DNA from: Phocaeicola plebeius
GTDB taxonomy: Bacteria; Bacteroidota; Bacteroidia; Bacteroidales; Bacteroidaceae
DNA length: 32,911 nucleotides
Assembly: GCA_004558305.1 (NCBI GenBank)
Contig: SFDG01000027.1
Span: forward strand, 1-32,911
Direction: 5' to 3'
Shown here: positions 14,720 through 23,962 of the stretch, one piece after another
Position numbering within the stretch: the stretch's first letter is position 1
Layout: every line of letters starts with the position of its first letter
Made by a program: the position numbers and the translations under genes
Notes under the pieces: model-generated
What the model saw: only the letters and a program-made list of their open reading frames with translations
Databases searched by the model: none
What the model was told of the DNA's origin: nothing

Positions 14720-16999
14720 ATGACGGATGAAAAATTGACTCAGGAGCAGACAGACGAGAAGCTCATCAACGAGGCTTTTCAGGAACTGTTGGACCGATAC
14801 CTGTCGAGCAGGCACCGGAGAAAAGTGGAGATTATCACGAAAGCATTCAATTTCGCCCGGCAGGCGCACAAGGGCGTGCGCCGGCGCTCAGGCGAACCTT
14901 ATATCCTGCATCCCATCGCCGTGGCCCGCATCGCTTGCGTGGAAATCGGCCTGGGATCGACTTCCATCTGCGCGGCCCTGCTGCATGATGTGGTGGAAGA
15001 CACGGACTATACGGTAGAGGACATCGAGAACCTGTTCGGCCCGAAAATCGCACAGATCGTGGACGGGCTGACCAAGATTTCGGGCGGCATCTTCGGCGAC
15101 CGCGCCTCGGCGCAGGCCGAGAACTTCAAGAAGCTGCTGCTGACGATGAACGACGATATCCGCGTCATCCTCATCAAGATTGCCGACCGCCTGCACAATA
15201 TGCGCACGCTGGGGTCCATGCTGCCCAGCAAGCAGTACAAGATTGCCGGCGAAACCCTCTATATCTACGCGCCCCTGGCCAACCGACTGGGCCTGAACCG
15301 CATCAAGACGGAACTGGAGGACCTGAGCTTCAAGTACGAGCACCCGGAGACCTACCAGCAGATACAGGAGAAGCTGAAGGACACCCAGGCTGAACGCGAG
15401 AACGTATTCGAGTCCTTCACGGCTCCCATCCGCGCCCAACTCGACAAGATGGGACTGCCCTACCAGATACAGGCCCGCGTGAAGTCGCCTTATTCCATCT
15501 GGAACAAGATGCAGACCAAGCACATCACCTTCGAGGAAATCTACGACATCCTGGCCGTCCGCATCATCTTCACCCCCAAGAACGAGGAGGAAGAACTGAA
15601 CGACTGTTTCAACATCTACGTGGCCATCTCGAAAATCTACAAGCCCCATCCCGACCGCCTGCGCGACTGGGTGAGCCATCCCAAGGCCAACGGCTACCAG
15701 GCCCTCCACGTCACGCTGATGAGCAACATGGGCCAGTGGATCGAGGTGCAGATCCGCAGTGAACGGATGAACGACATTGCCGAACAGGGATTTGCCGCCC
15801 ACTGGAAATACAAGGAAGGAAACATCAACGACGAAGACCGCGACGGAGAACTGAGCAAATGGCTCCGCACCATCAAGGAAATCCTGGACGACCCGCAGCC
15901 CGATGCTCTGGACTTCCTCGACACCATCAAGCTGAACCTCTTTGCTTCCGAAATCTTCGTCTTCACCCCGAAAGGGGAAATCAAGACCATGCCCCAGAAC
16001 TGTACGGCACTCGACTTTGCCTTCTCCATCCATACCTTCCTCGGCAGCCACTGTATCGGTGCCAAGGTCAACCACAAGCTGGTGCCCCTGAGCCACAAGC
16101 TGCAGAGCGGCGACCAGGTGGAGATTCTGACGTCGAAATCGCAGCGGGTGCAGGCCTCGTGGATCAACTTCGCCACCACTGCCAAGGCCAAGGCGAAAAT
16201 CCAGGCCATCCTGAAGCGCGAGAAGAAGGAGGTGCAGCAGCGGGGAGAGGACCTCATCAACGACTTCTTCAGCCAGGCCCACATCGAGCAGACCGACGAG
16301 AACCTGCAGAAGCTCTACGACCTGCACAACGTGAAGGATTTCGACGAACTGGCCACGGCCGTGGGCCAGCACAGCTTCGAACTGAACGAAACCGACCTGA
16401 ACGAACTGAAGGAAAAACCGGCCGCCAACAACTGGAAGAAATACATCTCGTTCGCCTTCGGCGGAGGCAGCAAGCCCAAGCAGGAGGAGAAACCGGAGGC
16501 AGACACCAAGCTCGACATCGACAAGAAGAAGGTGCTGAAGCTCACTCCGGATGCCATCCAGAAGAATTACATCATCGCCGACTGCTGCAAGCCCATTCCG
16601 GGCGACGACGTGCTGGGCTATATCGACGACAACAACCGCATCATCATCCACAAGCGTCAGTGCCCCATCGCCTCGCAGCTGAAGACCAGCTTCGGCAACC
16701 GGCTGCTGGCCGTGCAGTGGGAAATCGGCAAGGCTCTCAACTTCCCGGTGAATGTCTACATCAAGGGTATCGACGGAATCGGTGTGCTGAACCGGGTCAC
16801 GGAGGTCATCTCCCGCCAGCTGAACGTGAACATCCACAAGCTGTTCATCGAATCGAACGACGGCATCTTCGAAGGCCGTATCCAGCTCTTCGTGCACGAT
16901 GTGGACGATGTCAACACCATCTGCAACAACCTGAAGACCGTGGAACAGATCAAGATGGTGACGCGCATCGAGGGATTCGACGACCAGATTACGGACTGA
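14720..16999 (+). CDS. rel: Bifunctional (p)ppGpp synthetase/hydrolase (RelA/SpoT family)
   Basis: A 759-residue long RSH enzyme. The HD hydrolase domain is intact: YILHP (61-65), LLHDVVED (87-94) and DRLHNMRTLGSM. The synthetase domain has RVKSPYSIWNKM, DILAVRIIF, HPKANGYQALHVT and VEIQIR-like EVQIRSERM. A TGS domain (EIFVFTPKGEIKTMP) follows, then the zinc-finger-like region with ADCCKPIPGDDVLGYI, and a C-terminal ACT domain (INIHKLF-like NVNIHKLFIES). With the HD residues present it can both make and break the alarmone. The long tail is the ribosome-sensing part of the family. Confidence 0.96.
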   Translation: MTDEKLTQEQTDEKLINEAFQELLDRYLSSRHRRKVEIITKAFNFARQAHKGVRRRSGEPYILHPIAVARIACVEIGLGSTSICAALLHDVVEDTDYTVEDIENLFGPKIAQIVDGLTKISGGIFGDRASAQAENFKKLLLTMNDDIRVILIKIADRLHNMRTLGSMLPSKQYKIAGETLYIYAPLANRLGLNRIKTELEDLSFKYEHPETYQQIQEKLKDTQAERENVFESFTAPIRAQLDKMGLPYQIQARVKSPYSIWNKMQTKHITFEEIYDILAVRIIFTPKNEEEELNDCFNIYVAISKIYKPHPDRLRDWVSHPKANGYQALHVTLMSNMGQWIEVQIRSERMNDIAEQGFAAHWKYKEGNINDEDRDGELSKWLRTIKEILDDPQPDALDFLDTIKLNLFASEIFVFTPKGEIKTMPQNCTALDFAFSIHTFLGSHCIGAKVNHKLVPLSHKLQSGDQVEILTSKSQRVQASWINFATTAKAKAKIQAILKREKKEVQQRGEDLINDFFSQAHIEQTDENLQKLYDLHNVKDFDELATAVGQHSFELNETDLNELKEKPAANNWKKYISFAFGGGSKPKQEEKPEADTKLDIDKKKVLKLTPDAIQKNYIIADCCKPIPGDDVLGYIDDNNRIIIHKRQCPIASQLKTSFGNRLLAVQWEIGKALNFPVNVYIKGIDGIGVLNRVTEVISRQLNVNIHKLFIESNDGIFEGRIQLFVHDVDDVNTICNNLKTVEQIKMVTRIEGFDDQITD

Positions 17000-17000
17000 C

Positions 17001-17210
17001 GGGAGGTTCCCTCAGGCTGTCGGAGAACCATCTTTCTGCTTTCCTTGGGCTTTGTCATCCTGTCCCCATCACACTGATTCGATGATGACGCTGTAGGGGC
17101 GGACCTGCGTGTCCGCCCGGATGCCGAAGTGGATGTTTCCGGGCAGACACATAGGTCTGCCCCTACCGTTTCGTCATTAACACAACGTTCTCGGACAGGC
17201 TCCCCCTTCA
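17001..17210. repeat. Large nested inverted repeat between convergent rel and msrA
   Basis: An inner pair, GTAGGGGCGGACCTGCGTGT (starting 17093) and AGACACATAGGTCTGCCCC (ending about 17165), forms an imperfect long stem. An outer pair (AGGCTGTCGGAGAAC near 17014-17028 and GTTCTCGGACAGGCT near 17188-17202) extends it. The inner part resembles GTAGGGGC...GCCCCTAC intergenic palindromes that I recall as common in Bacteroides genomes. It could serve as a bidirectional terminator. Confidence 0.7.
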
Positions 17211-17693
17211 GAACTTCCTCACTCGGATGTGGCAATAGGGAGCTTCGCCGGTCTTGTCGTAGTAGTGCTGATGGTAGTCTTCAGCCTCCCAAAAGACAGT
17301 GGCAGGCGTCAGCCGTGTATTCACCTCATAGCCTTTCTGGCGGAGCAGGTCGATCACGGCGGACGCCTGCCTTTTCTGCTCTTCGTCGAGATAGAAGATT
17401 TCGCTCCGGTACTGCGGGCCGATGTCCGGACCGATGCCGTCGGTCTGGGCCGGGTCGTGAATCTCGAAAAAGAGCCGGCAGAGCGCCGTGAAGGAAGTCC
17501 GCTCGGCATCGTATTCCACCAGTACCGCCTCGGCATGGCCGGTGAGGTGAGCCTTCACTTGGGGATAAGAAGGATGTTCCTCCTGGCCTCCGATATAGCC
17601 GACTGTCGTTTTCAGTACCCCTTCCGCACGTTGCAGCTGGTACTGTGTGCCCCAGAAACATCCGCAGGCAAAAATCGCTTTTTCTGTTTTCAT
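17208..17693 (-). CDS. msrA: Peptide-methionine (S)-S-oxide reductase MsrA
   Basis: Repairs oxidised methionine (the S-sulfoxide) in proteins. The 161 residues contain the catalytic GCFWG motif (Cys12), the GYIGG turn, HAEAVLVEYD, FFEIHDPAQ (family F.E.HDP), QYRSEIFY, and the C-terminal AEDYHQHYYDK. The second of two nearby ATGs (17693) is used because it places GCFWG at the usual distance; 17699 (MHMKTE) is possible. It is a single-domain enzyme with no MsrB fusion. Confidence 0.95.
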   Translation of the reverse strand: MKTEKAIFACGCFWGTQYQLQRAEGVLKTTVGYIGGQEEHPSYPQVKAHLTGHAEAVLVEYDAERTSFTALCRLFFEIHDPAQTDGIGPDIGPQYRSEIFYLDEEQKRQASAVIDLLRQKGYEVNTRLTPATVFWEAEDYHQHYYDKTGEAPYCHIRVRKF

Positions 17694-17739
17694 GTGCATT
17701 CTCTTTGGTTCATCGCTGCGAAGATACAAAAAATAATGC

Positions 17740-17747
17740 TACTTTTG
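17740..17747 (+). promoter_or_regulatory. -7 box upstream of the TPR gene
   Basis: TACTTTTG matches TAnnTTTG, 27 bp before the ATG at 17775. No -33 match was found. Confidence 0.5.
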
Positions 17748-17774
17748 TCCTGCATTATCAACAGGAATCTACGG

Positions 17775-18620
17775 ATGAAGAAAACAATCGGAATCATCGC
17801 CCTGGCAGGAGCCTGCTGCCTGCCGGTAACCATAGCGGCGCAGGAAGCCCCCGACAGTCTCTACCATCGGCTGGTGGGACAGGCCATGGACTATACCCTC
17901 AAGGACAGCCTGAAGCAGGCGGAACAGCTGTTTCGCGAAGCCTTGAAGCTCGACCCTACGAATGCCCGCAACGCCCTGCTGTTCTCGAACCTGGGCACGG
18001 TGCTCCGCCGCCAGGGACGCGCCGACGAGGCCATAGAGGCCTACACCATGGCCCTCAACATCACCCCCTACTCTACTGCCATGCTGCTGAACCGGGCGTC
18101 GCTCTACATGGAGAAGGGGCGGGAGGACCTGGCCTACGTGGATTACTGCACGGTGATCGACCTGCTGCCCGACGAGATAGAAGCCCGGCTGGTCCGCGCC
18201 TACATCTACCAGCGCCGGCGGCAGTACAAGGAGGCCCGCATCGACTACAACGTGGTGCTGCGGCAGGACCTGGGCAACCGGACGGCGCGTCTGGGCATGG
18301 TGATGCTCGACGAGAAAGAGCACCGGACGGCCGCTGCCATGGAAGAAATGAACCGCCTGGTGCAGGAGTACCCCGACGATGCCCTGCTGCTCAAGATGCG
18401 GGCCAACCTCTACCTGGAGCAGGAACAGTGGGAGGCGGCCTTGCTCGACCTGGAAACAGCCGTCCGCAAAGACCCTGCCGATGCCGAAGTCTGCGTCACG
18501 TTGGGCGATACCTACCTGCAGGTCAAGAAGAAAAGCGAAGCAAGGGCTGCGTTCGAACAGGCCATTTCGCGGGGCTTGCCGCGGGCGGAGCTGGCTCCAC
18601 GGCTGAAGGCCTGCAAGTGA
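17775..18620 (+). CDS. Periplasmic tetratricopeptide-repeat protein
   Basis: A 281-residue protein with signal peptide KKTIGIIALAGACCLPVTIAAQ. The mature part is a run of TPR units: KQAEQLFREALKLDP (about 46-60), ADEAIEAYTMALNITP, EDLAYVDYCTVIDLLPD, YKEARIDYNVVL, TAAAMEEMNRLVQEYPD, WEAALLDLETAVRKDPADAE and SEARAAFEQAI. Such proteins scaffold protein complexes; the partner is unknown. ATG 17775 is chosen because it starts the signal peptide and lies after a -7 box; the open frame upstream is antisense to msrA. Confidence 0.88.
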   Translation: MKKTIGIIALAGACCLPVTIAAQEAPDSLYHRLVGQAMDYTLKDSLKQAEQLFREALKLDPTNARNALLFSNLGTVLRRQGRADEAIEAYTMALNITPYSTAMLLNRASLYMEKGREDLAYVDYCTVIDLLPDEIEARLVRAYIYQRRRQYKEARIDYNVVLRQDLGNRTARLGMVMLDEKEHRTAAAMEEMNRLVQEYPDDALLLKMRANLYLEQEQWEAALLDLETAVRKDPADAEVCVTLGDTYLQVKKKSEARAAFEQAISRGLPRAELAPRLKACK

Positions 18621-18694
18621 GCCTGAAACACATTTGTCATCCCATCGTCAACAAAGCGTTACTCCTCCGTTATCGGTCTGTCACACCCTTGCCC

Positions 18695-18702
18695 TACTTT
18701 TG
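18695..18702 (+). promoter_or_regulatory. -7 box of the TonB-receptor operon
   Basis: TACTTTTG matches TAnnTTTG and lies 14 bp before the receptor ATG. The -33 region is poor, which may indicate dependence on an activator or an ECF sigma factor. Confidence 0.5.
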
Positions 18703-18716
18703 CCTCCGAAATCAAA

Positions 18717-21494
18717 ATGAAGAGACAAGAGAAAATGAAAGGAATCATGACATGGCTTTTGGCGGTCTGGACATGTGCCAGCCTCCAGGCAGCTGCCATC
18801 CGGGGAACCGTGGTGGACAAGGAAACAAAGGAACCGCTCATCGGAGCGGCTGTCCAGGTCGGCGGAACGACCACAGGGACCATTACGGATATCGACGGAC
18901 GGTTTGAACTGGCAGGACTTCGCAACGGCAAGCACACGCTGATCGTATCGTACGTATCTTATCGCACACTGACCATCGATGTGACGGTCAACGGCATGAC
19001 CGACCTGACACTGGAACTGCAGACCGATGCGCAGCAGCTGGGGGAAGTGACCGTGACCGCCACTGCCCGACGGAACACGGAGAATGCCCTGATTAACCAG
19101 CAGCGGCAAAGCCTGGTCATCCAGACGGGGGTATCGGCCCAACAGATCACCCGGACGCAGGACAAGGATGCCTCGGAAGTGATCCGCCGCGTGCCGGGCA
19201 TCAGCATCATCGATGAGAAATTCGTCATGGTACGCGGACTTTCGCAACGATATAATAATGTATGGATCAACAACAGTGCCGTACCGAGCAGCGAGGCGGA
19301 TGCCAGAGCTTTCTCGTTCGACATCATCCCCTCCTCGCAGCTGGACAACCTGATGGTGGTGAAAAGTGCCTCGCCCGAATATCCGGCCGACTTCACCGGC
19401 GGCTTCATCCTGATACAGACCAAGGATGTGCCCAACAGCAACGGCTTCGGACTGAGCATTGGCGGCAGCCTGAACGACCGCACGCACCTGAAGGACTTCT
19501 ATGCCGCCCAGGGCAGCGGAACGGACTTTCTGGGCTTCGACAACGGACTGCGCAGCCTGTCGGGAGGCATCCACACGGCCCTGAACTCGGACAACGGCCA
19601 GCCCAACAACTACAGCCTGCTGGGCAACGGACTGAACAATGACTGGACGGTGAGGAAACATTCGCCGGTAGGCGACCTCAGCCTGAGCGTAAACGCCAAC
19701 CACCGCTGGGTGAAGGACAACGGCAGCACCTGGGCCGTTCTCGGGGTGGCCAACTACAGCAACACCTACCGTACCTATCTCGACATGAGCAACAACCTCT
19801 TCGGCAGTTACGACACGACCAACGACCGCTCGAACTACCTGCACCGCTACACGGACAACCAGTATAATCACAATGTGCGGCTCGGCGCCATGCTCAACCT
19901 GACTTACGTCAGCCCCAGCGGCAACCACCGCTACGAACTGAAGAACATCTTCAACCAGCTGGGAAAAGACCGCTACACTTCCCGCACGGGCAGCAACGCC
20001 CAAAGCGAACTGGAGCGGCAGGCCGAATACTTCTACCAGAGCCGCAGCACCTACAACGGGCAGTTCACCGGCAAGCATGCCTGGGGAGACAACGACGCAC
20101 TGGACTGGAGCGCAGGCTATTCGTATGCCAACCGCAACATGCCGGACCGCCGGCGCTACACGCAGACGTATGACGAGGCGGAGAACCGCTACTTCACCGA
20201 GAACATCAACGATGCCAACCGCGAATTCTCCCGATTGGACGAGCACATCCTCTCTGCCAACATCAACTACCGCCGCACCTTCCCGTTCGGCGAGTTCCAG
20301 CCCCAACTGAAACTGGGGGCCTATACCGAATTCCGCACTCGCACCTACGACACCCGCTTCTTCCTCTATACCTGGAACGGTGGCAGCCTTCCCTCGCAAT
20401 ATGCCGCGATGGACGTGCCTACCCAGCTGATGCAGGACGCCAACTACGGCGGCGACCGCCTGTCGCTCCTGGAAAAGGTGGACTACACCAACAACTACCA
20501 GGGCAACAACCTGCTGAATGCCGGATATGTGGGATTCAACCTGCCCTTCGGGAAACTGAATGTCTATGCCGGTGTCCGCTTCGAGCACGACCGCATGAAG
20601 CTGGTCAGCAACACCCGGCAGTATGAGGAAAGCCATCACGCCCTCTACTACACCTACAATGACTTCTTCCCCACGCTGAACAGCACCTACCGGCTGAACG
20701 ACCGGCACCAATTCCGCCTGTCGTACGGACGCACGGTCAACCGCCCGGAATTCCGCGAAGTGTCCACGTCGGTGTTCTACGACTTCGACCTGGCGAGCAA
20801 CGTGGAGGGTAACGCCGCCCTGAAGCCTGCCTACATCGACAACTTCGACCTCTCGTATGAACTCTTCCCGGGCGAAGGCGAACTGGTTTCCGTATCGCTG
20901 TTCTACAAACGCTTCCGCGACCCCATCGAATGGGTCTACACCTTGAACGGGGGCACCGACTATACCTACTCGAACCAGAATGCCGAGAGTGCCGACAACT
21001 ACGGTATCGAAGTAGACATCCGCAAGAAACTGGATTTCATCGGACTGCCTCACTTCAGCCTCAGCTTCAACGGGTCGCTCATCAAGAGCCAGGTCAACTT
21101 TGCCCAGGGCTCCTCGCAGAAAAGCCGCCCCATGCAGGGCCAGTCGCCCTACCTGATCAACACGGGGCTGTTCTACCAGCATAACGGCTGGAACGCCGCC
21201 CTGCTCTATAACCGCATCGGCAAGCGTATCGTGGGCGTAGGACGGAGCATGGGCAGCGGCGAGAACATCGTCAATGTGCCCGACTCTTACGAGATGCCCC
21301 GCAACACCATCGACCTGAACCTGTCGAAACAGATCAGCAAGCACCTCGAAGCCAAGATCGGCGTGCGCGACCTGCTGGCCGAACGCATCACGTACCAGCA
21401 GTTCCAGGAGACGAACCACGGCGAAGTGACGCAGATCAACCGGCAGTACCGGCCGGGACGGAACTTCAACATCCAGTTCAGCTATCAATTCTAA
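18717..21494 (+). CDS. TonB-dependent outer-membrane receptor
   Basis: A 925-residue transporter with a signal peptide (cleavage near residue 25), a carboxypeptidase-regulatory-like domain (IRGTVVDKETKEPLIGAAVQ through TLELQTDAQQLGEV, about 27-110), a plug domain (EVIRRVPGISIIDEKFVMVRG, then DIIPSSQLDNLMVVKSASPE, about 150-235) and a beta-barrel ending in NFNIQFSYQF with a terminal aromatic. At this length, without SusC-style motifs and without a SusD partner, it is not a glycan SusC. The next gene (40 bp on) is a probably surface-exposed lipoprotein, most likely its substrate-binding or accessory partner. The substrate is unknown. Confidence 0.93.
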   Translation: MKRQEKMKGIMTWLLAVWTCASLQAAAIRGTVVDKETKEPLIGAAVQVGGTTTGTITDIDGRFELAGLRNGKHTLIVSYVSYRTLTIDVTVNGMTDLTLELQTDAQQLGEVTVTATARRNTENALINQQRQSLVIQTGVSAQQITRTQDKDASEVIRRVPGISIIDEKFVMVRGLSQRYNNVWINNSAVPSSEADARAFSFDIIPSSQLDNLMVVKSASPEYPADFTGGFILIQTKDVPNSNGFGLSIGGSLNDRTHLKDFYAAQGSGTDFLGFDNGLRSLSGGIHTALNSDNGQPNNYSLLGNGLNNDWTVRKHSPVGDLSLSVNANHRWVKDNGSTWAVLGVANYSNTYRTYLDMSNNLFGSYDTTNDRSNYLHRYTDNQYNHNVRLGAMLNLTYVSPSGNHRYELKNIFNQLGKDRYTSRTGSNAQSELERQAEYFYQSRSTYNGQFTGKHAWGDNDALDWSAGYSYANRNMPDRRRYTQTYDEAENRYFTENINDANREFSRLDEHILSANINYRRTFPFGEFQPQLKLGAYTEFRTRTYDTRFFLYTWNGGSLPSQYAAMDVPTQLMQDANYGGDRLSLLEKVDYTNNYQGNNLLNAGYVGFNLPFGKLNVYAGVRFEHDRMKLVSNTRQYEESHHALYYTYNDFFPTLNSTYRLNDRHQFRLSYGRTVNRPEFREVSTSVFYDFDLASNVEGNAALKPAYIDNFDLSYELFPGEGELVSVSLFYKRFRDPIEWVYTLNGGTDYTYSNQNAESADNYGIEVDIRKKLDFIGLPHFSLSFNGSLIKSQVNFAQGSSQKSRPMQGQSPYLINTGLFYQHNGWNAALLYNRIGKRIVGVGRSMGSGENIVNVPDSYEMPRNTIDLNLSKQISKHLEAKIGVRDLLAERITYQQFQETNHGEVTQINRQYRPGRNFNIQFSYQF

Positions 21495-21534
21495 ACCATC
21501 GCCAACAATCACTTTTAACTATAATAAAAGCAAT

Positions 21535-23109
21535 ATGAAAAAGAGAAAATTCATGGCGTATGCCTTTGCAGCCATCCTGCTGTCAGGCTTCGCCGCTTGC
21601 AGCGACAATGACGAACCCAGTCAGGAACCCGAAAAGCCCGGAACAGAAGAACCGGAAACTCCCTCGTATGTATGGGGAACCGATACGGACGGCAAGAAGA
21701 CGGTAGACCACCTGCTGTTCGACAGCAATGCCCAGGAAGCTCCCGAAGGAACCATCATCGGCAACGGTGAGAAGGAACTGGTCTTCAAAGGCAAGCAGAC
21801 CTTGAAGAAGGGTGTCTATACCTTGAAGGGATGGATTTATATCGCCAGCGGCTCGGAACTGACCATCGAGGCCGGTACGGTCATCAAGGGCGACAAGGAA
21901 ACGCAGGCATCCCTCATCGTGGAACCGGGTGCCAAGCTCTTTGCACAAGGCAAGCAGGATGCTCCCATCGTCTTCACCTCTGCACAGCCCAAGGGCCAGC
22001 GCAAGCCGGGTGACTGGGGAGGTCTGATTCTCTGCGGCAATGCCAAGAACAACCAGGGCACCCAGCAGATTGAAGGCGGTCCGCGCACCAAGCACGGCGG
22101 CGACAACGATGCCGACAACTCGGGTGTATTGAGCTACGTGCGTGTGGAATTTGCCGGCTACCCGTTCCAGAAGGACAAGGAAATCAACGGTATTACCTTC
22201 GGCTCGGTGGGCAGCGGCACGCAGATTGACCACCTGCAGGTTTCCTTCTCCAACGACGACTCCTACGAATGGTTCGGCGGTTCGGTCAATGCCAAGTACC
22301 TGGTGGCCTTCAACGGCTGGGACGATGACTTCGACACCGACAACGGTTTCTCGGGCAAGGTGCAGTACGGACTGGTAGTCCGCCATCCCCGCATTGCCGA
22401 CACCTCGCAGTCGAACGGCTTTGAATCGGACAACTGTGCCGACGGTGCGGAAGTGGCTCCCTTCACCACCGCTACCTTCAGCAACATCACTTTCGTAGGT
22501 CCTAAGTCGTACGATGGTTTCGAGAATACCACCGACTACATCAACGGCGGCGAGTTCTATCCCAACAACGGCTCCTCACTGGGCAAGTTCCAGTCGGCCA
22601 TGCACATCCGCCGTTCCAGCCACCTGTCCTGCTTCAACTCCGTGGCTGTGGGTTATCCCGTCGGCCTGATTCTCGACGGCGAAAAAGGCAATACAGTGCA
22701 GTTTGCCAAGGACGGACAGCTGAAACTGCAGAACATCCTCTTCGCCGGTATGACAGCCACCGGTACGGATGCCAACAAGAAATACGAGGATGAACTGCTG
22801 ACCGGCTACAACGACGACCAGAAAGCTGAGTACGACGCTTCCCAACCTTCCTTCTCCACCACCTTCTTCCTCGCACAGCCGGGCAACCAGGTGTTCCCCA
22901 CCATTGCCGAACTGCTGCTGACGGACAGCCGCCACATCGGTGCAGCCTACATGCCGCAGGCAGGTAGTCCGCTGCTGACCGCAGCCGCCTGGACGGATGC
23001 CGCCCTTGCTGAAGGCTTCGACAAGGTCAGCTACGCCGGTGCCTTCGACACCACCGACAGCTGGCTGGAAGGATGGACGAACTTCGACCCGAACCAGACG
23101 GACTATTAA
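21535..23109 (+). CDS. Surface lipoprotein paired with the TonB receptor
   Basis: A 524-residue lipoprotein: lipobox LLSGFAAC with Cys22 followed by SDNDEP, an acidic sequence like the Bacteroides surface-export signal, then a Pro/Glu-rich linker. The body has LKGWIYIASGSELTIEAGTV and SLIVEPGAKLFAQGKQDAPI, then DWGGLILCGNA, SYVRVEFAG, HLQVSFSNDDSYEWFGG and FDTDNGFSGKVQYGLVV. The repeating short strands suggest a right-handed beta-helix. No SusD-like TPR is visible and I know no characterised function. Tandem placement after the receptor implies a joint uptake system. The final sequence WTNFDPNQTDY is not a recognised sorting tag. Confidence 0.85.
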   Translation: MKKRKFMAYAFAAILLSGFAACSDNDEPSQEPEKPGTEEPETPSYVWGTDTDGKKTVDHLLFDSNAQEAPEGTIIGNGEKELVFKGKQTLKKGVYTLKGWIYIASGSELTIEAGTVIKGDKETQASLIVEPGAKLFAQGKQDAPIVFTSAQPKGQRKPGDWGGLILCGNAKNNQGTQQIEGGPRTKHGGDNDADNSGVLSYVRVEFAGYPFQKDKEINGITFGSVGSGTQIDHLQVSFSNDDSYEWFGGSVNAKYLVAFNGWDDDFDTDNGFSGKVQYGLVVRHPRIADTSQSNGFESDNCADGAEVAPFTTATFSNITFVGPKSYDGFENTTDYINGGEFYPNNGSSLGKFQSAMHIRRSSHLSCFNSVAVGYPVGLILDGEKGNTVQFAKDGQLKLQNILFAGMTATGTDANKKYEDELLTGYNDDQKAEYDASQPSFSTTFFLAQPGNQVFPTIAELLLTDSRHIGAAYMPQAGSPLLTAAAWTDAALAEGFDKVSYAGAFDTTDSWLEGWTNFDPNQTDY

Positions 23110-23134
23110 AACAGAAGGGCTATTCATCCATGAT

Positions 23135-23164
23135 AGGTGTGGCTGCATTCAGCCGCACCTTTCT
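23135..23164 (+). terminator. Terminator of the receptor-lipoprotein operon
   Basis: An 11-bp stem, AGGTGTGGCTG (23135-23145) with CAGCCGCACCT (23150-23160) including one G-T pair, a 4-nt CATT loop and a following TTTCT. It lies 25 bp after the lipoprotein stop. Confidence 0.75.
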
Positions 23165-23187
23165 GCATTCTGAGCACACCCTATCAC

Positions 23188-23250
23188 CCTGTCATTCTGA
23201 ATGACAGGGATATTGATTCTGAATGACAGGTATTGTCTGAATGACAGGGC
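23188..23250. repeat. Palindrome and TCTGAATGACAGG repeats
   Basis: CCTGTCATTC, then TGAATGACAGG, form a near-perfect palindrome at 23188-23208. TCTGAATGACAGG recurs near 23218-23230 and 23236-23248, giving three copies in about 60 bp between the terminator and the 3' end of ung. Confidence 0.75.
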
Positions 23251-23276
23251 TGTGATTCTGAAGGCCCAATTATCAA

Positions 23277-23939
23277 TTACCAGCAGATAGGCGTTTCACC
23301 ATGCTCCTGCAGATAAGCATTGGCACGGCTGAAATGATGGTTGCCGAAAAAACCGTGATAGGCCGACAACGGAGAAGGATGGACCGATGTCAGCACCAGG
23401 TGACGGTCGCGGTCGATGAACGCCCCCTTCTTCTGGGCATACGACCCCCAAAGAATAAAGACCAGATGGTCGCGGTGCTCAGCCAAGGCCCGGATAGCCG
23501 CATCCGTAAACTCTTCCCAGCCCTGCCGCTGGTGGGAACCGGCGCAATGGGCACGCACCGTCAAGGTGGCATTGAGCAACAGCACCCCCTGTTCGGCCCA
23601 TCGGGTCAGATTGCCCGTAGCCGGCAGGGCAGCCCCGGTATCATCGTGGATTTCCTTGAAGATGTTCTGCAACGACGGCGGATAAGGCACCCCGTCGTTG
23701 ACCGAGAAGCACAGGCCATGCGCCTGCCCCGGCCCATGATAAGGGTCCTGCCCGATGATGACCACCTTCACCTTGTCATACGGACAAAGGTTGAAGGCAT
23801 TGAATATGAGGCGGCCCGGCGGATAAACCGTGGTGGTCTGATACTCCTGGCGGACAAATGCCGTCAAGCGGAGGAAATAGTCTTTCTCGAATTCCTCGGC
23901 CAACGCCCGCTTCCAGCTTTCTTCTATCTGTACGTTCAT
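23277..23939 (-). CDS. ung: Uracil-DNA glycosylase
   Basis: Removes uracil from DNA in base-excision repair. The 220 residues match family-1 UDG. The water-activating loop VVIIGQDPYHGPGQAHGLCF has Asp65. Other motifs are PPSLQNIFKE, GVLLLNATLTV, LVFILWGSYAQKKG, and the catalytic HPSPLSAYHGFFG loop. ATG 23939 is selected because upstream in-frame codons add a tail absent from the family. The gene starts 24 bp after the LptD-like stop on the same strand, so it may be co-transcribed. Confidence 0.96.
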   Translation of the reverse strand: MNVQIEESWKRALAEEFEKDYFLRLTAFVRQEYQTTTVYPPGRLIFNAFNLCPYDKVKVVIIGQDPYHGPGQAHGLCFSVNDGVPYPPSLQNIFKEIHDDTGAALPATGNLTRWAEQGVLLLNATLTVRAHCAGSHQRQGWEEFTDAAIRALAEHRDHLVFILWGSYAQKKGAFIDRDRHLVLTSVHPSPLSAYHGFFGNHHFSRANAYLQEHGETPICW

Positions 23940-23962
23940 TGCTGCTACGTTTATGTGTGCCA

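Noticed and set aside
18681..21512. Long minus-strand open frame (943 codons) opposite the TonB receptor
   Set aside because: The product is a Val/Gln/His-rich low-information sequence. The plus strand encodes a complete receptor with a signal peptide and a proper barrel end.
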